Assembly (NCBI GenBank): GCA_003252375.1
Contig: QKEJ01000041.1
Span: 1-32,434 of the forward strand
Length of the DNA stretch: 32,434 bases
Reading direction: 5' to 3'
Source: Halodesulfovibrio sp.
GTDB taxonomy: Bacteria; Desulfobacterota; Desulfovibrionia; Desulfovibrionales; Desulfovibrionaceae
Each line of letters begins with the position of its first letter. Position 1 is the first letter of the stretch. Below the pieces are notes generated by a model. It was not told where the DNA came from. It saw only the letters and a program-made list of their open reading frames with translations, and made no database searches. Shown in pieces: positions 25,629-32,434 of the stretch. The translations under genes were made by a program, and so were the position numbers.

Positions 25629-26108
25629 CTAGAAATAGGTCATGGATATTTTCTTCAGCTCCTTCAGGGAGGTGAGCACGGCGTATTCCGTAAGCTCGGT
25701 CTCCTTGCGGAGTTGTTCGATCACTTCAAGGTATTCGTTTTCATGGCGTCCGTGGATCATGGTGAACAGCGTGTAGGGCCATTCCGGATGGGACGTGGGG
25801 CGGTAGTAGCAGTGGGAAATGAGCGGGTGCGTGGCGGCATGCTCGCCGGCTGCGTCTATGCGGTCCTCGTCGATGATCCAGGCGACCATGGCGTTGTGGC
25901 TGTAGCCCGCCTTCTGGTGCTTGAGGCTGACCCCGAAGCGCCGGATGGTGCCTTCGTCCTTCATCTGACGGATGAGATTCAGGACGGTGTCCTCGTCGGT
26001 GCCTACCTGACGGGCGATGTCGGCATAGGGGGTCAGGCTGTCCGGAAGGTCGGCCTGGACGATATGCAGGATCTGTCGTTCGATGTCGGAAAATTCGGTC
26101 TTGACCAT
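25629..26108 (-). CDS. ahbB: Siroheme decarboxylase subunit (AhbA/AhbB, Lrp/AsnC-like)
   Basis: 159 residues: an N-terminal winged helix-turn-helix (about 5-60, [48 protein letters not shown]) and a C-terminal ferredoxin-like Lrp/AsnC domain. The pattern [22 protein letters not shown] and [23 protein letters not shown] is that of the NirD/L/G/H and AhbA/B enzymes rather than of true transcription factors. AhbA-AhbB decarboxylates siroheme to didecarboxysiroheme in the alternative heme pathway of sulfate reducers. The WPYTLF.MIHG element suggests AhbB, but the A/B choice is not certain. hemL follows 37 bases downstream; the second subunit is not in the window. Confidence 0.82.
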   Translation of the reverse strand: MVKTEFSDIERQILHIVQADLPDSLTPYADIARQVGTDEDTVLNLIRQMKDEGTIRRFGVSLKHQKAGYSHNAMVAWIIDEDRIDAAGEHAATHPLISHCYYRPTSHPEWPYTLFTMIHGRHENEYLEVIEQLRKETELTEYAVLTSLKELKKISMTYF

Positions 26109-26206
26109 GGCGTGTCCTTGTCGTGTTGCGGAACGCTCTGTGGGAACGTCTGGTGGTGCTGGCCCGGGGCGTTACCCCGCCGTTGGCCCGCGTGTTTCAA
26201 AGGGAG

Positions 26207-26255
26207 TTGATACCTGTTCGCGGCACGGGATGCAACTGCCAGTTGGTGCATGCAC
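26207..26255 (-). promoter_or_regulatory. Candidate ahbB-hemL promoter with two adjacent palindromes
   Basis: On the minus strand TTGCAT (26230-26235) precedes TATCAA (26207-26212) by exactly 17 bases. Directly at and above the -35 element lie two perfect palindromes: CAACTG-C-CAGTTG (26233-26245) and GTGCATGCAC (26246-26255). This arrangement suggests a regulated promoter for the tetrapyrrole genes. The rest of the 283-base gap before gpsA shows nothing else convincing. Confidence 0.45.
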
Positions 26256-26391
26256 GTCAGTGCGCACGCCCTGTCGCGTGCGGATGTTGCCAGCACCGGC
26301 GTGACAGGGTATCCCCCTGTGTGGACAGGCCCGGGCGCAGGAGTCCGGCGTGTCGTAGAATGGGATTAACGGGAATCATGAAGGATACCGA

Positions 26392-27384
26392 ATGAAGATA
26401 GCCGTGATCGGTGGCGGGAGCTGGGGAACGGCCCTGGCCCAGATGCTTGCCGGAAAGGGATATGATATTTCGCTGCTGGTCCGTCAGCAGCATGTGGCGG
26501 ACGCCATTGACCGCACCCGCATGAACTCCGCGTATCTGCCCGGGGTGCGCCTGCACGAGAACATCCGTCCCACCGTGGACAAGGCCGAGGCCGCACGGGA
26601 TGCGGACTGCTTTCTCTTTTCCGTGCCCTGTCAGTTCTTCCGTGCCGTGCTGCGGGACATGAAGCCGTTGCTGCCGGGCGGTGCCGTCGTGGTCTGTTCC
26701 AACAAGGGGATAGAGGTGGACTCCGGCAAGCGGGTCTCGGAAATGGTGGATGAGGAGCTGGGGGATATTGCCCCGCGCTTCGCCATGCTTTCCGGCCCTT
26801 CGTTTGCCGCAGACGTGGTGCGCGGCCTGCCCACGGCCATCGTTATGGGGTGCGCCGATGCCGAGCTGGGGCGGGAACTGCGTGAACTTTTTTCCACGCA
26901 GAGCTTCAGGGCCTATTCGTGTACGGATGTCACGGGCGTGCAGCTGGGGGGTGCCTTCAAGAACGTCATTGCCATTGCGGCGGGCATGTCCGACGGGCTC
27001 GGCTTCGGCGACAACGCCCGCGCCGCGCTCATTACCCGCGGCCTTGCGGAGATGTCGCGTCTGGGCGAGGCGCTTGGGGCTCGTGCCGCCACCTTCATGG
27101 GACTGTCCGGCATGGGCGATCTGGTGCTGACCTGCACGGGCGATTCCTCCCGTAACCGTCGGGTGGGATTGAGGCTTGGACAGGGGGTGCCGTTGCAGCA
27201 GATTCTGGACGAGATGCATCAGGTGGCCGAAGGGGTGAAGACCACGCAGGCGGTACACGCTCTGGGATGCCGTCTCAAGGTCGAGCTGCCCATTACCAAC
27301 GCCATGCACGCCATCATGTATGACGGCAAGGATCCCCATGCGGCCTGGCAGGAGCTCATGCGCCGGGAGCTGAAGGAGGAGTAG
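26392..27384 (+). CDS. gpsA: NAD(P)H-dependent glycerol-3-phosphate dehydrogenase
   Basis: 330 residues, the usual length. Reduces dihydroxyacetone phosphate to sn-glycerol-3-phosphate for phospholipid synthesis, in the cytosol. Rossmann loop GGGSWGTALA (7-16), then SVPCQFFRAVL, CSNKGIE, LSGPSFAADVVRGLPTA, the catalytic Lys region GGAFKNVIAIAAGMSDGLGFGDNARAALITRGLAEM, and GLSGMGDLVLTCTGDSSRNRRVG. AAGGA lies 6-7 bases before the ATG. It is divergent from ahbB and ends in a hairpin shared with the convergent SPOR gene. Confidence 0.97.
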   Translation: MKIAVIGGGSWGTALAQMLAGKGYDISLLVRQQHVADAIDRTRMNSAYLPGVRLHENIRPTVDKAEAARDADCFLFSVPCQFFRAVLRDMKPLLPGGAVVVCSNKGIEVDSGKRVSEMVDEELGDIAPRFAMLSGPSFAADVVRGLPTAIVMGCADAELGRELRELFSTQSFRAYSCTDVTGVQLGGAFKNVIAIAAGMSDGLGFGDNARAALITRGLAEMSRLGEALGARAATFMGLSGMGDLVLTCTGDSSRNRRVGLRLGQGVPLQQILDEMHQVAEGVKTTQAVHALGCRLKVELPITNAMHAIMYDGKDPHAAWQELMRRELKEE

Positions 27385-27413
27385 CGCTTCAGCCGGCTGT
27401 ATCGAATATTAAG

Positions 27414-27447
27414 ACGCCCGCGCATCTTCGGATACGCGGGCGTTCTG
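27414..27447. terminator. Hairpin between gpsA and the SPOR-domain gene
   Basis: A perfect 9-bp stem ACGCCCGCG/CGCGGGCGT (27414-27422 with 27435-27443) with a 12-base loop containing CTTCGG. The flanking T tracts are modest on both sides, so it is a moderate bidirectional terminator. Confidence 0.6.
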
Positions 27448-27448
27448 C

Positions 27449-27700
27449 TTACTTGAGGACAGCCTTGATCTTCACCTCTGGGTGCTGATCCACCAGGGAG
27501 GAATGCACGGAGCGGGCCTGGCGGATGTTGGGGTAGCTGCCCACGCGTACGGTCCACAGGGAGCGGCCGTTGCGCTGAATGGGCGTGGGATTGCTCTTGG
27601 TGTAGCCCTGCTGCACCAGAGAGGAGGCCAGTTGCTGTGCTTCGTTGGGGCAATGGAAAGCCCCGATCTGCACATGGAAGGTCCCGGCTATGTTGATCAT
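27449..27700 (-). CDS. Stand-alone SPOR-domain protein
   Basis: 83 residues that are almost exactly one SPOR domain: FHVQIGAFHCPNEAQQLASSLVQQGY, then RSLWTVRVGSYPNIRQARSVHSSL. SPOR domains bind peptidoglycan with stem peptides removed at the division septum. Normally the domain follows a membrane anchor or signal peptide; none is encoded here, and the frame is closed by a stop at 27785-27787 upstream. The ATG at 27700 has no good ribosome-binding site. It may be a remnant of a longer gene, or the true start and an N-terminal signal may lie in another frame upstream (a frame reading KLAAACFAACAAVS is adjacent, which would need a frameshift). The domain assignment is good; whether the gene is functional is unclear. 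Confidence 0.65.
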   Translation of the reverse strand: MINIAGTFHVQIGAFHCPNEAQQLASSLVQQGYTKSNPTPIQRNGRSLWTVRVGSYPNIRQARSVHSSLVDQHPEVKIKAVLK

Positions 27701-28010
27701 GGATTGATACTGCCGCGCAGGCGGCGAAGCATGCGGCAGCCAGCTTCGCGCGGGAGCGAAGCACTGCCGGTTTGCACAGTGGCGTCACGGTTGCTGTGCC
27801 GCAAGCCGTAACGCGGGCCAGTTGGTCCTCTTGCGTACCGGGGCGGAAAGGAGCCGGAAGCATGGCGCTGGTTTCCGTCCGGTTTGCCGCATCGCCTCCA
27901 CACAGGCGGTACGGACGCGGAATCGAGCAGGAAATATGGCCGTTGCAGATGAACTGTTCAGCCCTCAAATCCCCTCGACTGGTCCGGGAAAATTCCGTAT
28001 ACGGGCCCAT
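27701..28010. other. Intergenic region with alternative hairpins and weak promoter signals
   Basis: This 310-base gap separates the divergent SPOR gene and the C_GCAxxG_C_C gene. It contains a cluster of inverted repeats near the SPOR gene (27710-27762). GCTTCGC (27743-27749) can pair with GCGAAGC on either side (27724-27730 or 27756-27762), and CTGCCGC (27710-27716) with GCGGCAG (27733-27739). On the plus strand a possible promoter TCGACT (27975-27980), 17 bases, TATACG (27998-28003) lies immediately before the next ATG. No convincing gene is seen. Confidence 0.45.
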
Positions 28011-28535
28011 ATGTCAAGTCTAATAAAAAGTATAAGAAATGACAGTGCGATAGCCGCCTGCGGCGATGCCGCCCGGGAGCACTTTTCATCGCTCTATTGC
28101 GCAGAGAGCGTGCTGCGCGCGGTCGCCGAGGCCGAAGGGGTGACGAGCGAACTCATCCCGCGCATCGCCACGGGCTTCTGCGCCGGCCTTTCCCGCATGG
28201 GCGGCCTGTGCGGCGCAGTGGCCGGAGGCATCATGGCCATTTCCATGGTCCATGGGCGGGATGTGGGCGAGGAGCCGGTGCAGGAGGCCTATGTCCGCGT
28301 GGCGGCATTGCAGAACGCGGTGCAGGACGCCTGGGGCAGCACCAACTGCCATGCGCTTACGGGATGCGATCTCAACACCGAGGAAGGGCAGGATCGGTTC
28401 CGCAACGGCGGGGTAAAGGAGGGGGTCTGTCTCGCCATTGCCAGCGACTGCGCCTCTCTGGCCCTGTGGCTGGTGCGCAATGACCTTGCCACCCTAGGCA
28501 AGAGCGTGGACCTGCGGGCGGGGCTGCGGCGATGA
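28011..28535 (+). CDS. C_GCAxxG_C_C family redox-type protein
   Basis: 174 residues from the ATG at 28011; a start at 27936 (199 residues, AGGA 4 bases away) is possible, and the chosen ATG lacks a ribosome-binding site. The family is defined by spaced cysteines: YCAESVL (first Cys), then TGFCAGLSRMGGLCGAVAGGIMA, the eponymous C-GCA-G element, and later NCHALTGCDLNT and CLAIASDCA. The protein is cytosolic and single-domain. The family is thought to bind metal or a redox cofactor, but no reaction is established. Its stop codon overlaps the start of an EamA transporter (ATGA), so the two are translationally coupled. Confidence 0.8.
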   Translation: MSSLIKSIRNDSAIAACGDAAREHFSSLYCAESVLRAVAEAEGVTSELIPRIATGFCAGLSRMGGLCGAVAGGIMAISMVHGRDVGEEPVQEAYVRVAALQNAVQDAWGSTNCHALTGCDLNTEEGQDRFRNGGVKEGVCLAIASDCASLALWLVRNDLATLGKSVDLRAGLRR

Positions 28536-29401
28536 TTGTCTATCTCCGCCTTTTGCTGACGGCCTTCATCTGGGGCGGCACCTTTGTGGCCGGACGCCTG
28601 CTGGCCGGACATGCCCAGCCCTTTGCCGCCAGTTTCTGGCGCTTCGCCATGGCCTCGGCCTGTCTCGTGTGGCTGGTGCGTCGCAAGCAGGGGGGGCTTC
28701 CTTCCCTGACGCCGAAGGGGTGGATAGGGGTGAGCCTTCTTGGCGCCACCGGCATCTTTGCCTACAACGCCTGTTTCTTTACCGGCCTGCAGACCGTGCC
28801 CGCCGGGCGCGCCGCCGTGATCGTGGCCATGAATCCGGTGTGCATCGCCCTTTTTGCGGCGCTGTTCTTCAAGGAAGGGCTCTCACGCCTGAAGCTTGCA
28901 GGCATCACCCTTTCCGTTTCCGGCGCCATAACCGCCATCTCGCGGGGGGACATCCCCTCACTCTTTACCCACGCCATAAGCTGGGGCGATCTTTTCATCT
29001 TCGGCTGCGTGGCCAGTTGGGTGGCCTACTCGCTGCTGGGCAAGCGCATGATGCACAGCCTTACGCCGCTGGCCGCCGTCACCTATTCCTGCCTTACCGG
29101 CACCCTGATGCTGTTGCCCTTTGCCGTGGCCGAGGGCATGCTTTCGCAGGTGGCGGGGTATCCGCCGCAGACCTGGCTGGCCTTCGCCTATCTGGGCGTG
29201 TTGGGAACTGTGGTGGGATTCACCTGGTTTTATGAGGGCGTGAAGGCCATAGGCGCATCCAAGGCCGGAGTGTTCATTAACTTCGTGCCGGTTACGGCCA
29301 TCCTCAGCGGCTGGCTGCTGCTGGGCGAACCCGTTTCCTCCTCCCTGCTGCTGGGAGGCGTACTGGTTGTTTCCGGGGTCTATCTGACGAACCGGGGCTG
29401 A
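28532..29401 (+). CDS. EamA/DMT-family transporter
   Basis: 289 residues with ten predicted membrane helices in two EamA repeats (about 5-135 and 150-285). Typical features are FIWGGTFVAGRLLAGHAQPFAASFWRFAMA in helix 1-2, LQTVPAGRAAVIVAMNPVCIALFAALFFKE at the end of repeat 1, and ASKAGVFINFVPVTAILSGWLLLGE in repeat 2. Family members export amino acids, nucleobases or other small metabolites across the inner membrane; the substrate cannot be read from sequence. Coupled to the preceding C_GCAxxG_C_C gene by a 4-base overlap. It converges on cbiA with only 26 bases between and no clear terminator. Confidence 0.9.
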   Translation: MIVYLRLLLTAFIWGGTFVAGRLLAGHAQPFAASFWRFAMASACLVWLVRRKQGGLPSLTPKGWIGVSLLGATGIFAYNACFFTGLQTVPAGRAAVIVAMNPVCIALFAALFFKEGLSRLKLAGITLSVSGAITAISRGDIPSLFTHAISWGDLFIFGCVASWVAYSLLGKRMMHSLTPLAAVTYSCLTGTLMLLPFAVAEGMLSQVAGYPPQTWLAFAYLGVLGTVVGFTWFYEGVKAIGASKAGVFINFVPVTAILSGWLLLGEPVSSSLLLGGVLVVSGVYLTNRG

Positions 29402-29427
29402 CGATCGGGGCTGCTGAATCGGGCGTG

Positions 29428-30822
29428 CTAGGCGCGGGATTGCCTGCGGCGGCGTGCGGCCTGCACCAGATTGACGGCCCAGTGCGGCTCTCCCAGCGCG
29501 AAGAGGTGGGTGTAGGAGGCAAAGACGTTCTTGTAGACAAGGCCGTCCCTGTCCGCACCCATGCCTTCGCCTCTTGCCATCTGCAGTCCGAATGCCGGCT
29601 GCGCTCCGGCGTCCACCACGCACTTAGAATAATGGAATTCGTGCCCTCTGATCACTGAGCCTGCGGGGTGATAGGGGTTTTCCTCCGTTACCGTTGCATC
29701 GATGTAGCCGAGCCCCTGAGGGCGCTCGCAGAGATGGGTGGAGACAGGGAAGACGCCGGTCATGGGATACTCCGCACCTTGGTAGACAAGGCTGCGCGAC
29801 AGGACCATGAAGCCGCCGCATTCGGCGTAGATGGGCAGGCCGGATTCGGCCAGTTCACGGATGTGGGTGCGCAGGGACGTGTTGTCGGCAATGCGTCCGG
29901 CCAGCGTCTCGGGAAAGCCGCCGCCCAGATAGAGGGCGTCCAGCTCCGGCCACGGTTCCGGGGAAAGCAGGGAGAGCTCTATCAGTTCGGCCCCGGCATG
30001 GCGCAGGGCCTGCAGGTTTTCCTCGTAGTAGAACCACAGGGCTGCGTCCCGCACATAGCCTATGCGCACCGGTGAGTCTGCAGTTTCCGGCGCAGGCATC
30101 AGGCTCCACACATCGGGGGCTTCGGGCACTGCGGGAGCGGAGCAGGCAACATTCCACAACGCATCCACGTCGCAGTTGTCACTGATGAGGTCCGCAACCG
30201 TGTCCAGCGGGTCGTTCTCGGGATCGTATTCCTGATCGGAGATGAGCCCCATATGGCGCTCCGGAATGGGGTTCTGCCGCATCTTGGGCAGGGCGCCCAG
30301 CACCGGGACTCCGGTGTAGTGTTCAATGGTCTGGCGCAGGATGCTCCGATGGCGGTCGTTGGCCGTGCGGTTGAGGATGACCCCGGCCACCCGGACGCCT
30401 TCCTCGAAGTGGATGATCCCGGAGACGATGGCCGCCGCCGTGCGGGTCATCTTGGTGCAGTCCATGGCCAGGATGACGGGCGTGTCGAGAATGCGGGCCA
30501 GTTCGGCCGTGGAGCATGAACCGGTGAGGTCCTTGCCGTCGAAGAGCCCCCGGTTGCCTTCGATGAGAGCGCCGTCACACGCACCGAGACTTGTGCGGAA
30601 CAGGGCCTTGAGCACCGGTTCGCGGAGCAGGTAGGGGTCAAGGTTGGTGGCAGGGCAGTGCGCGGCCAGCCCCAGCCACTTGGCATCAATGTAGTCCGGC
30701 CCTTTCTTGAACGGTTTGATGGCGCGGCCCGCTCGGACCCAGGCGCGGGTGGTGCCGAGGCTGGTGATGGTCTTGCCGGTGCCGCCGTTCAGGCCGGCGA
30801 TGATGATGCGTGGTCGGTGCAT
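29428..30822 (-). CDS. cbiA: Cobyrinate a,c-diamide synthase CbiA
   Basis: 464 residues from the ATG at 30822 (MHRPRIIIAGLNGGTGKT); earlier in-frame ATGs overlap the dsrD terminator. ATP-dependent amidation of the a and c side chains of (cobalt-)sirohydrochlorin-derived cobyrinate using glutamine. The N-terminal synthetase domain has the P-loop GLNGGTGKT (about 10-18) and FKKGPDYIDAKW. The C-terminal glutamine amidotransferase domain has the nucleophile Cys in YAECGGFMVL (about C334) and the His in GHEFHYSK (about 394). The same enzyme in some anaerobes also amidates sirohydrochlorin. Lies directly downstream of dsrABD, past a terminator. Confidence 0.93.
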   Translation of the reverse strand: MHRPRIIIAGLNGGTGKTITSLGTTRAWVRAGRAIKPFKKGPDYIDAKWLGLAAHCPATNLDPYLLREPVLKALFRTSLGACDGALIEGNRGLFDGKDLTGSCSTAELARILDTPVILAMDCTKMTRTAAAIVSGIIHFEEGVRVAGVILNRTANDRHRSILRQTIEHYTGVPVLGALPKMRQNPIPERHMGLISDQEYDPENDPLDTVADLISDNCDVDALWNVACSAPAVPEAPDVWSLMPAPETADSPVRIGYVRDAALWFYYEENLQALRHAGAELIELSLLSPEPWPELDALYLGGGFPETLAGRIADNTSLRTHIRELAESGLPIYAECGGFMVLSRSLVYQGAEYPMTGVFPVSTHLCERPQGLGYIDATVTEENPYHPAGSVIRGHEFHYSKCVVDAGAQPAFGLQMARGEGMGADRDGLVYKNVFASYTHLFALGEPHWAVNLVQAARRRRQSRA

Positions 30823-30853
30823 GGTGATCCGGGAGGGCATTCGGGGTGTCATA

Positions 30854-30889
30854 AAGAGAAAGAGCGTATGGACGCAGGTCCATACGCTT
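30854..30889 (-). terminator. Rho-independent terminator after dsrD
   Basis: A perfect 11-bp stem (30863-30873 with 30878-30888) with a 4-base loop, followed on the minus strand by CTTTCTCTTTA. It ends the dsrABD transcript, 30 bases past the dsrD stop codon. Confidence 0.85.
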
Positions 30890-30918
30890 TTCTTCAAAAA
30901 GAGTCGCGGCTGCGAAGA

Positions 30919-31155
30919 CTAATCTTCGTGCTCGGCAGCAGCCTGCTTGCCAGCGCCCTTGAGGCCGTACATGGTCGTGGACCCGGAGGACCAGTATTCC
31001 ATGACTTCCTGCTTGACCAGCTCGGACATGATCTTCTTCACTTCGCGAGCCTTCATGTCAGGGAACAAGGGCAGGAAGTCGTTGAAGTAGAACTTGGACT
31101 TCTGCTTGGCTTTGGATTCAATGAATTCAACGATTATTTTCTTTGCGTCTTCCAT
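30919..31155 (-). CDS. dsrD: Dissimilatory sulfite reductase-associated protein DsrD
   Basis: 78 residues, the same size as DsrD in Desulfovibrio. A small winged-helix protein: KIIVEFIESKAKQKSKFYFNDFLPLFPDM, REVKKIMSELVKQEVMEYWSSGSTTMYGL, then a charged tail. DsrD is not a DNA regulator as once thought; published work describes it as an allosteric activator of DsrAB. It is the third gene of the operon, 67 bases after dsrB, with a hairpin in between. The ribosome-binding site is weak (AAGGGG 8 bases upstream). Confidence 0.96.
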   Translation of the reverse strand: MEDAKKIIVEFIESKAKQKSKFYFNDFLPLFPDMKAREVKKIMSELVKQEVMEYWSSGSTTMYGLKGAGKQAAAEHED

Positions 31156-31177
31156 GGGAAGCCCCTTTAGCTTTTAG

Positions 31178-31200
31178 CGGGCGGGGAAAATCCCCGCCCG
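31178..31200 (-). other. Hairpin in the dsrB-dsrD intergenic region
   Basis: A perfect 10-bp stem CGGGCGGGGA/TCCCCGCCCG with a 3-base loop. It is followed on the minus strand by CTAAAAGC, not a U run, so full termination is unlikely. It may act as a partial terminator or an RNase barrier that sets the ratio of DsrD to DsrAB. Confidence 0.65.
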
Positions 31201-31222
31201 ACAATTATTGCTCAGGTTCTGC

Positions 31223-32368
31223 TTAGAACTTGAACTGGGTCGACTGACGCCAGGTGTAGTAAGCAGGATCGCGGAAGTCGTCGATCAGGTGGTGGGTGAA
31301 CTCAAGGCCGGTCAGTTCGAAGAACTTTTCCCAACCAATGCGGTTCGCCCATTCGCCCAGACGTTCGTACTTCCGTGCGTTGGCGGCGTACACTTCGATG
31401 ATGTGCTTGATCTTCTCGGTCAGAGAAGGCCAGCGAGGCGTTTCGTTGGGGATGTACGCAACCACAACCTTGGAGAACATGGGCTGGCTGATGCGGTTGG
31501 AAACCTTGCCGCCGACCATGATGATAACGCCGTCGCCTTCACCATCGGAGATGGGGAGAGCGGGACACATGGTGTAGCAGTTACCGCAGTACATGCAGCG
31601 ATCGTTCTTGATGGCGATGGAGTTCATCTTCTTGTCGCCGAGCTCGACCTTGGTGGGACGAACAGCTGCGGTGGGACAGGAAGCAACAGCCAGCGGAATT
31701 TCGCAAAGCTGGTCGGTCCATTCGTGGTCGATCATCGGAGGCTTGCGGTGGATGCCCACCACGCCGATGTCGGAGCAGTGCACAGCACCACACATGTTCA
31801 GACAGCAGGCAAGTGCGATACGCACGGGGGCGGGCATACGCATGCTCTGGAAGTCTTCGAACACGGTGTCCATGATGGCCTTAACCGGGCCGGAGGCGTC
31901 GGTTGCGGGGGTGTGGCAGTGAACCCAACCCTGGGTATGGACGATGTTGTTGATACCAGCGCCGGTACCACCGATGGGGAACTTGTAGGAACCACCGGCG
32001 AACTTGCGGGAGGTAAGGTCGGCCTTCAGGCCGGCCAGCTTGGATTCGTCGTCCACCATGAATTCCACGTTGTTACGCGTGGTGAAACGCAGGTGGCCGC
32101 CGCAGTGCTTGTCTGCGATTTCGCAGATTTCGCGGATGTGGGTCACGGACATCAGACGAGCGGCACCAACGCGGACGGTGAAGACCTTGTCGCCGGATTC
32201 TGCCACGTGCACCAGCACGCCGGGCTCGAGGATTTCGTGGTATGCCCACTTGCCCTTGTTCTTGGCAATAACGGGCGGCAGGAAGTCATGGTAATCACGG
32301 GGGCCGATGTCAGTAATACGGCCTTCCATGGGTTTCGCGGGATTGTATCCGGAAGAGATGAATGCCAT
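31223..32368 (-). CDS. dsrB: Dissimilatory sulfite reductase beta subunit
   Basis: 381 residues, as in Desulfovibrio. DsrAB reduces sulfite in the cytoplasm to a DsrC-bound trisulfide, the energy-yielding core of sulfate respiration. The siroheme/[4Fe-4S]-binding cysteines are C151, C188, C189 and C193 ([15 protein letters not shown]), with CPTAAVRPT following. An inserted ferredoxin domain carries [12 protein letters not shown] (C258, C261, C264, C268). AGGAG precedes the ATG by about 9 bases, 21 bases after the dsrA stop codon. Codon use and conservation suggest high expression. Confidence 0.98.
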   Translation of the reverse strand: MAFISSGYNPAKPMEGRITDIGPRDYHDFLPPVIAKNKGKWAYHEILEPGVLVHVAESGDKVFTVRVGAARLMSVTHIREICEIADKHCGGHLRFTTRNNVEFMVDDESKLAGLKADLTSRKFAGGSYKFPIGGTGAGINNIVHTQGWVHCHTPATDASGPVKAIMDTVFEDFQSMRMPAPVRIALACCLNMCGAVHCSDIGVVGIHRKPPMIDHEWTDQLCEIPLAVASCPTAAVRPTKVELGDKKMNSIAIKNDRCMYCGNCYTMCPALPISDGEGDGVIIMVGGKVSNRISQPMFSKVVVAYIPNETPRWPSLTEKIKHIIEVYAANARKYERLGEWANRIGWEKFFELTGLEFTHHLIDDFRDPAYYTWRQSTQFKF

Positions 32369-32389
32369 TTTTCAGTACTCCTCTCTTGA

Positions 32390-32434
32390 CTAGCGCTGGT
32401 GGCGCTTGCGGTATTCGGTGATGTCGCGGTCCCA
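32390..32434 (-). CDS. dsrA: Dissimilatory sulfite reductase alpha subunit, C-terminal 14 codons only
   Basis: The last 45 bases of the window read, on the minus strand, WDRDITEYRKRHQR and a TAG stop. This lies immediately upstream of dsrB with the 21-base spacing typical of dsrA-dsrB, and it resembles the basic C-terminus of DsrA. The gene continues beyond the right edge. Identification rests on context as well as on these few residues. Confidence 0.85.
   Translation of the reverse strand, partial: WDRDITEYRKRHQR

Noticed and set aside
27770-27850. Possible cobalamin riboswitch on the minus strand (a GCCACTGT match)
   Set aside because: The other conserved elements (GGGAA, GGTG..AATCC and the B12 box AGCCAGGAGACC) are missing and the downstream gene is a SPOR protein, so the match is probably chance.

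Overview
The window comes from a G+C-rich, anaerobic, sulfate-reducing deltaproteobacterium of the Desulfovibrio type. The evidence is dissimilatory sulfite reductase (dsrB, dsrD and the last codons of dsrA), a periplasmic tetraheme cytochrome c3, a siroheme-decarboxylase subunit of the alternative heme route, anaerobic cobalamin genes (cbiG, cbiH, cbiA), and a gene order like that of Desulfovibrio genomes. No tRNA, rRNA, CRISPR array or insertion sequence was found.

Layout. 1-466 is conspicuously AT-rich and carries a partial minus-strand gene that runs off the left edge; it resembles DUF2971 proteins and was probably acquired. 577-3854 (minus) holds two genes of the carboxyspermidine route to polyamines (arginine decarboxylase and carboxy(nor)spermidine dehydrogenase), with two candidate promoters upstream. 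4398-4952 is an acetate/succinate transporter. 5045-6900 (minus) is leucyl aminopeptidase followed by a small ABM-domain protein. 7118-9223 is a two-gene K+ uptake system. 9387-12143 holds a family 9 glycosyltransferase with a long unassigned tail and two small helical proteins, the second resembling flagellar chaperones. 12386-14186 holds era and yggS.

14186-19412 is a compact motility operon: motA, two different motB genes, fliL, fliN, fliO, fliP, fliQ, ending in a bidirectional terminator. Facing it on the minus strand (19485-21206) is the strangest gene in the window: a 573-residue, very acidic, low-complexity protein with about 13 spaced copies of a short [DE][LI][DE][AD][LIVMF][LIVF] motif and a helical C-terminus. 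The motif resembles the CheY-binding peptides at the N-terminus of FliM (EIDALL) and the C-terminus of CheZ (VDDLLDSLGF), and the gene adjoins the motor operon.

21410-26108 (minus) combines tetrapyrrole synthesis with its end users: an AhbA/AhbB-type siroheme decarboxylase subunit, hemL, cbiG, cbiH, an atypical tetraheme cytochrome and classical cytochrome c3. gpsA (plus) diverges from it. 27449-29401 holds a stand-alone SPOR domain, a C_GCAxxG_C_C protein and an EamA transporter. 29428-32434 (minus) is dsrA-dsrB-dsrD followed, after a terminator, by cbiA. Dsr needs siroheme, so the siroheme/heme/cobalamin genes around it fit one metabolic theme.

The long ORFs antisense to these genes are codon-bias shadows and were left out. 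Start sites were chosen from ribosome-binding sites and family lengths. Promoters and dyads were found by eye and are tentative.
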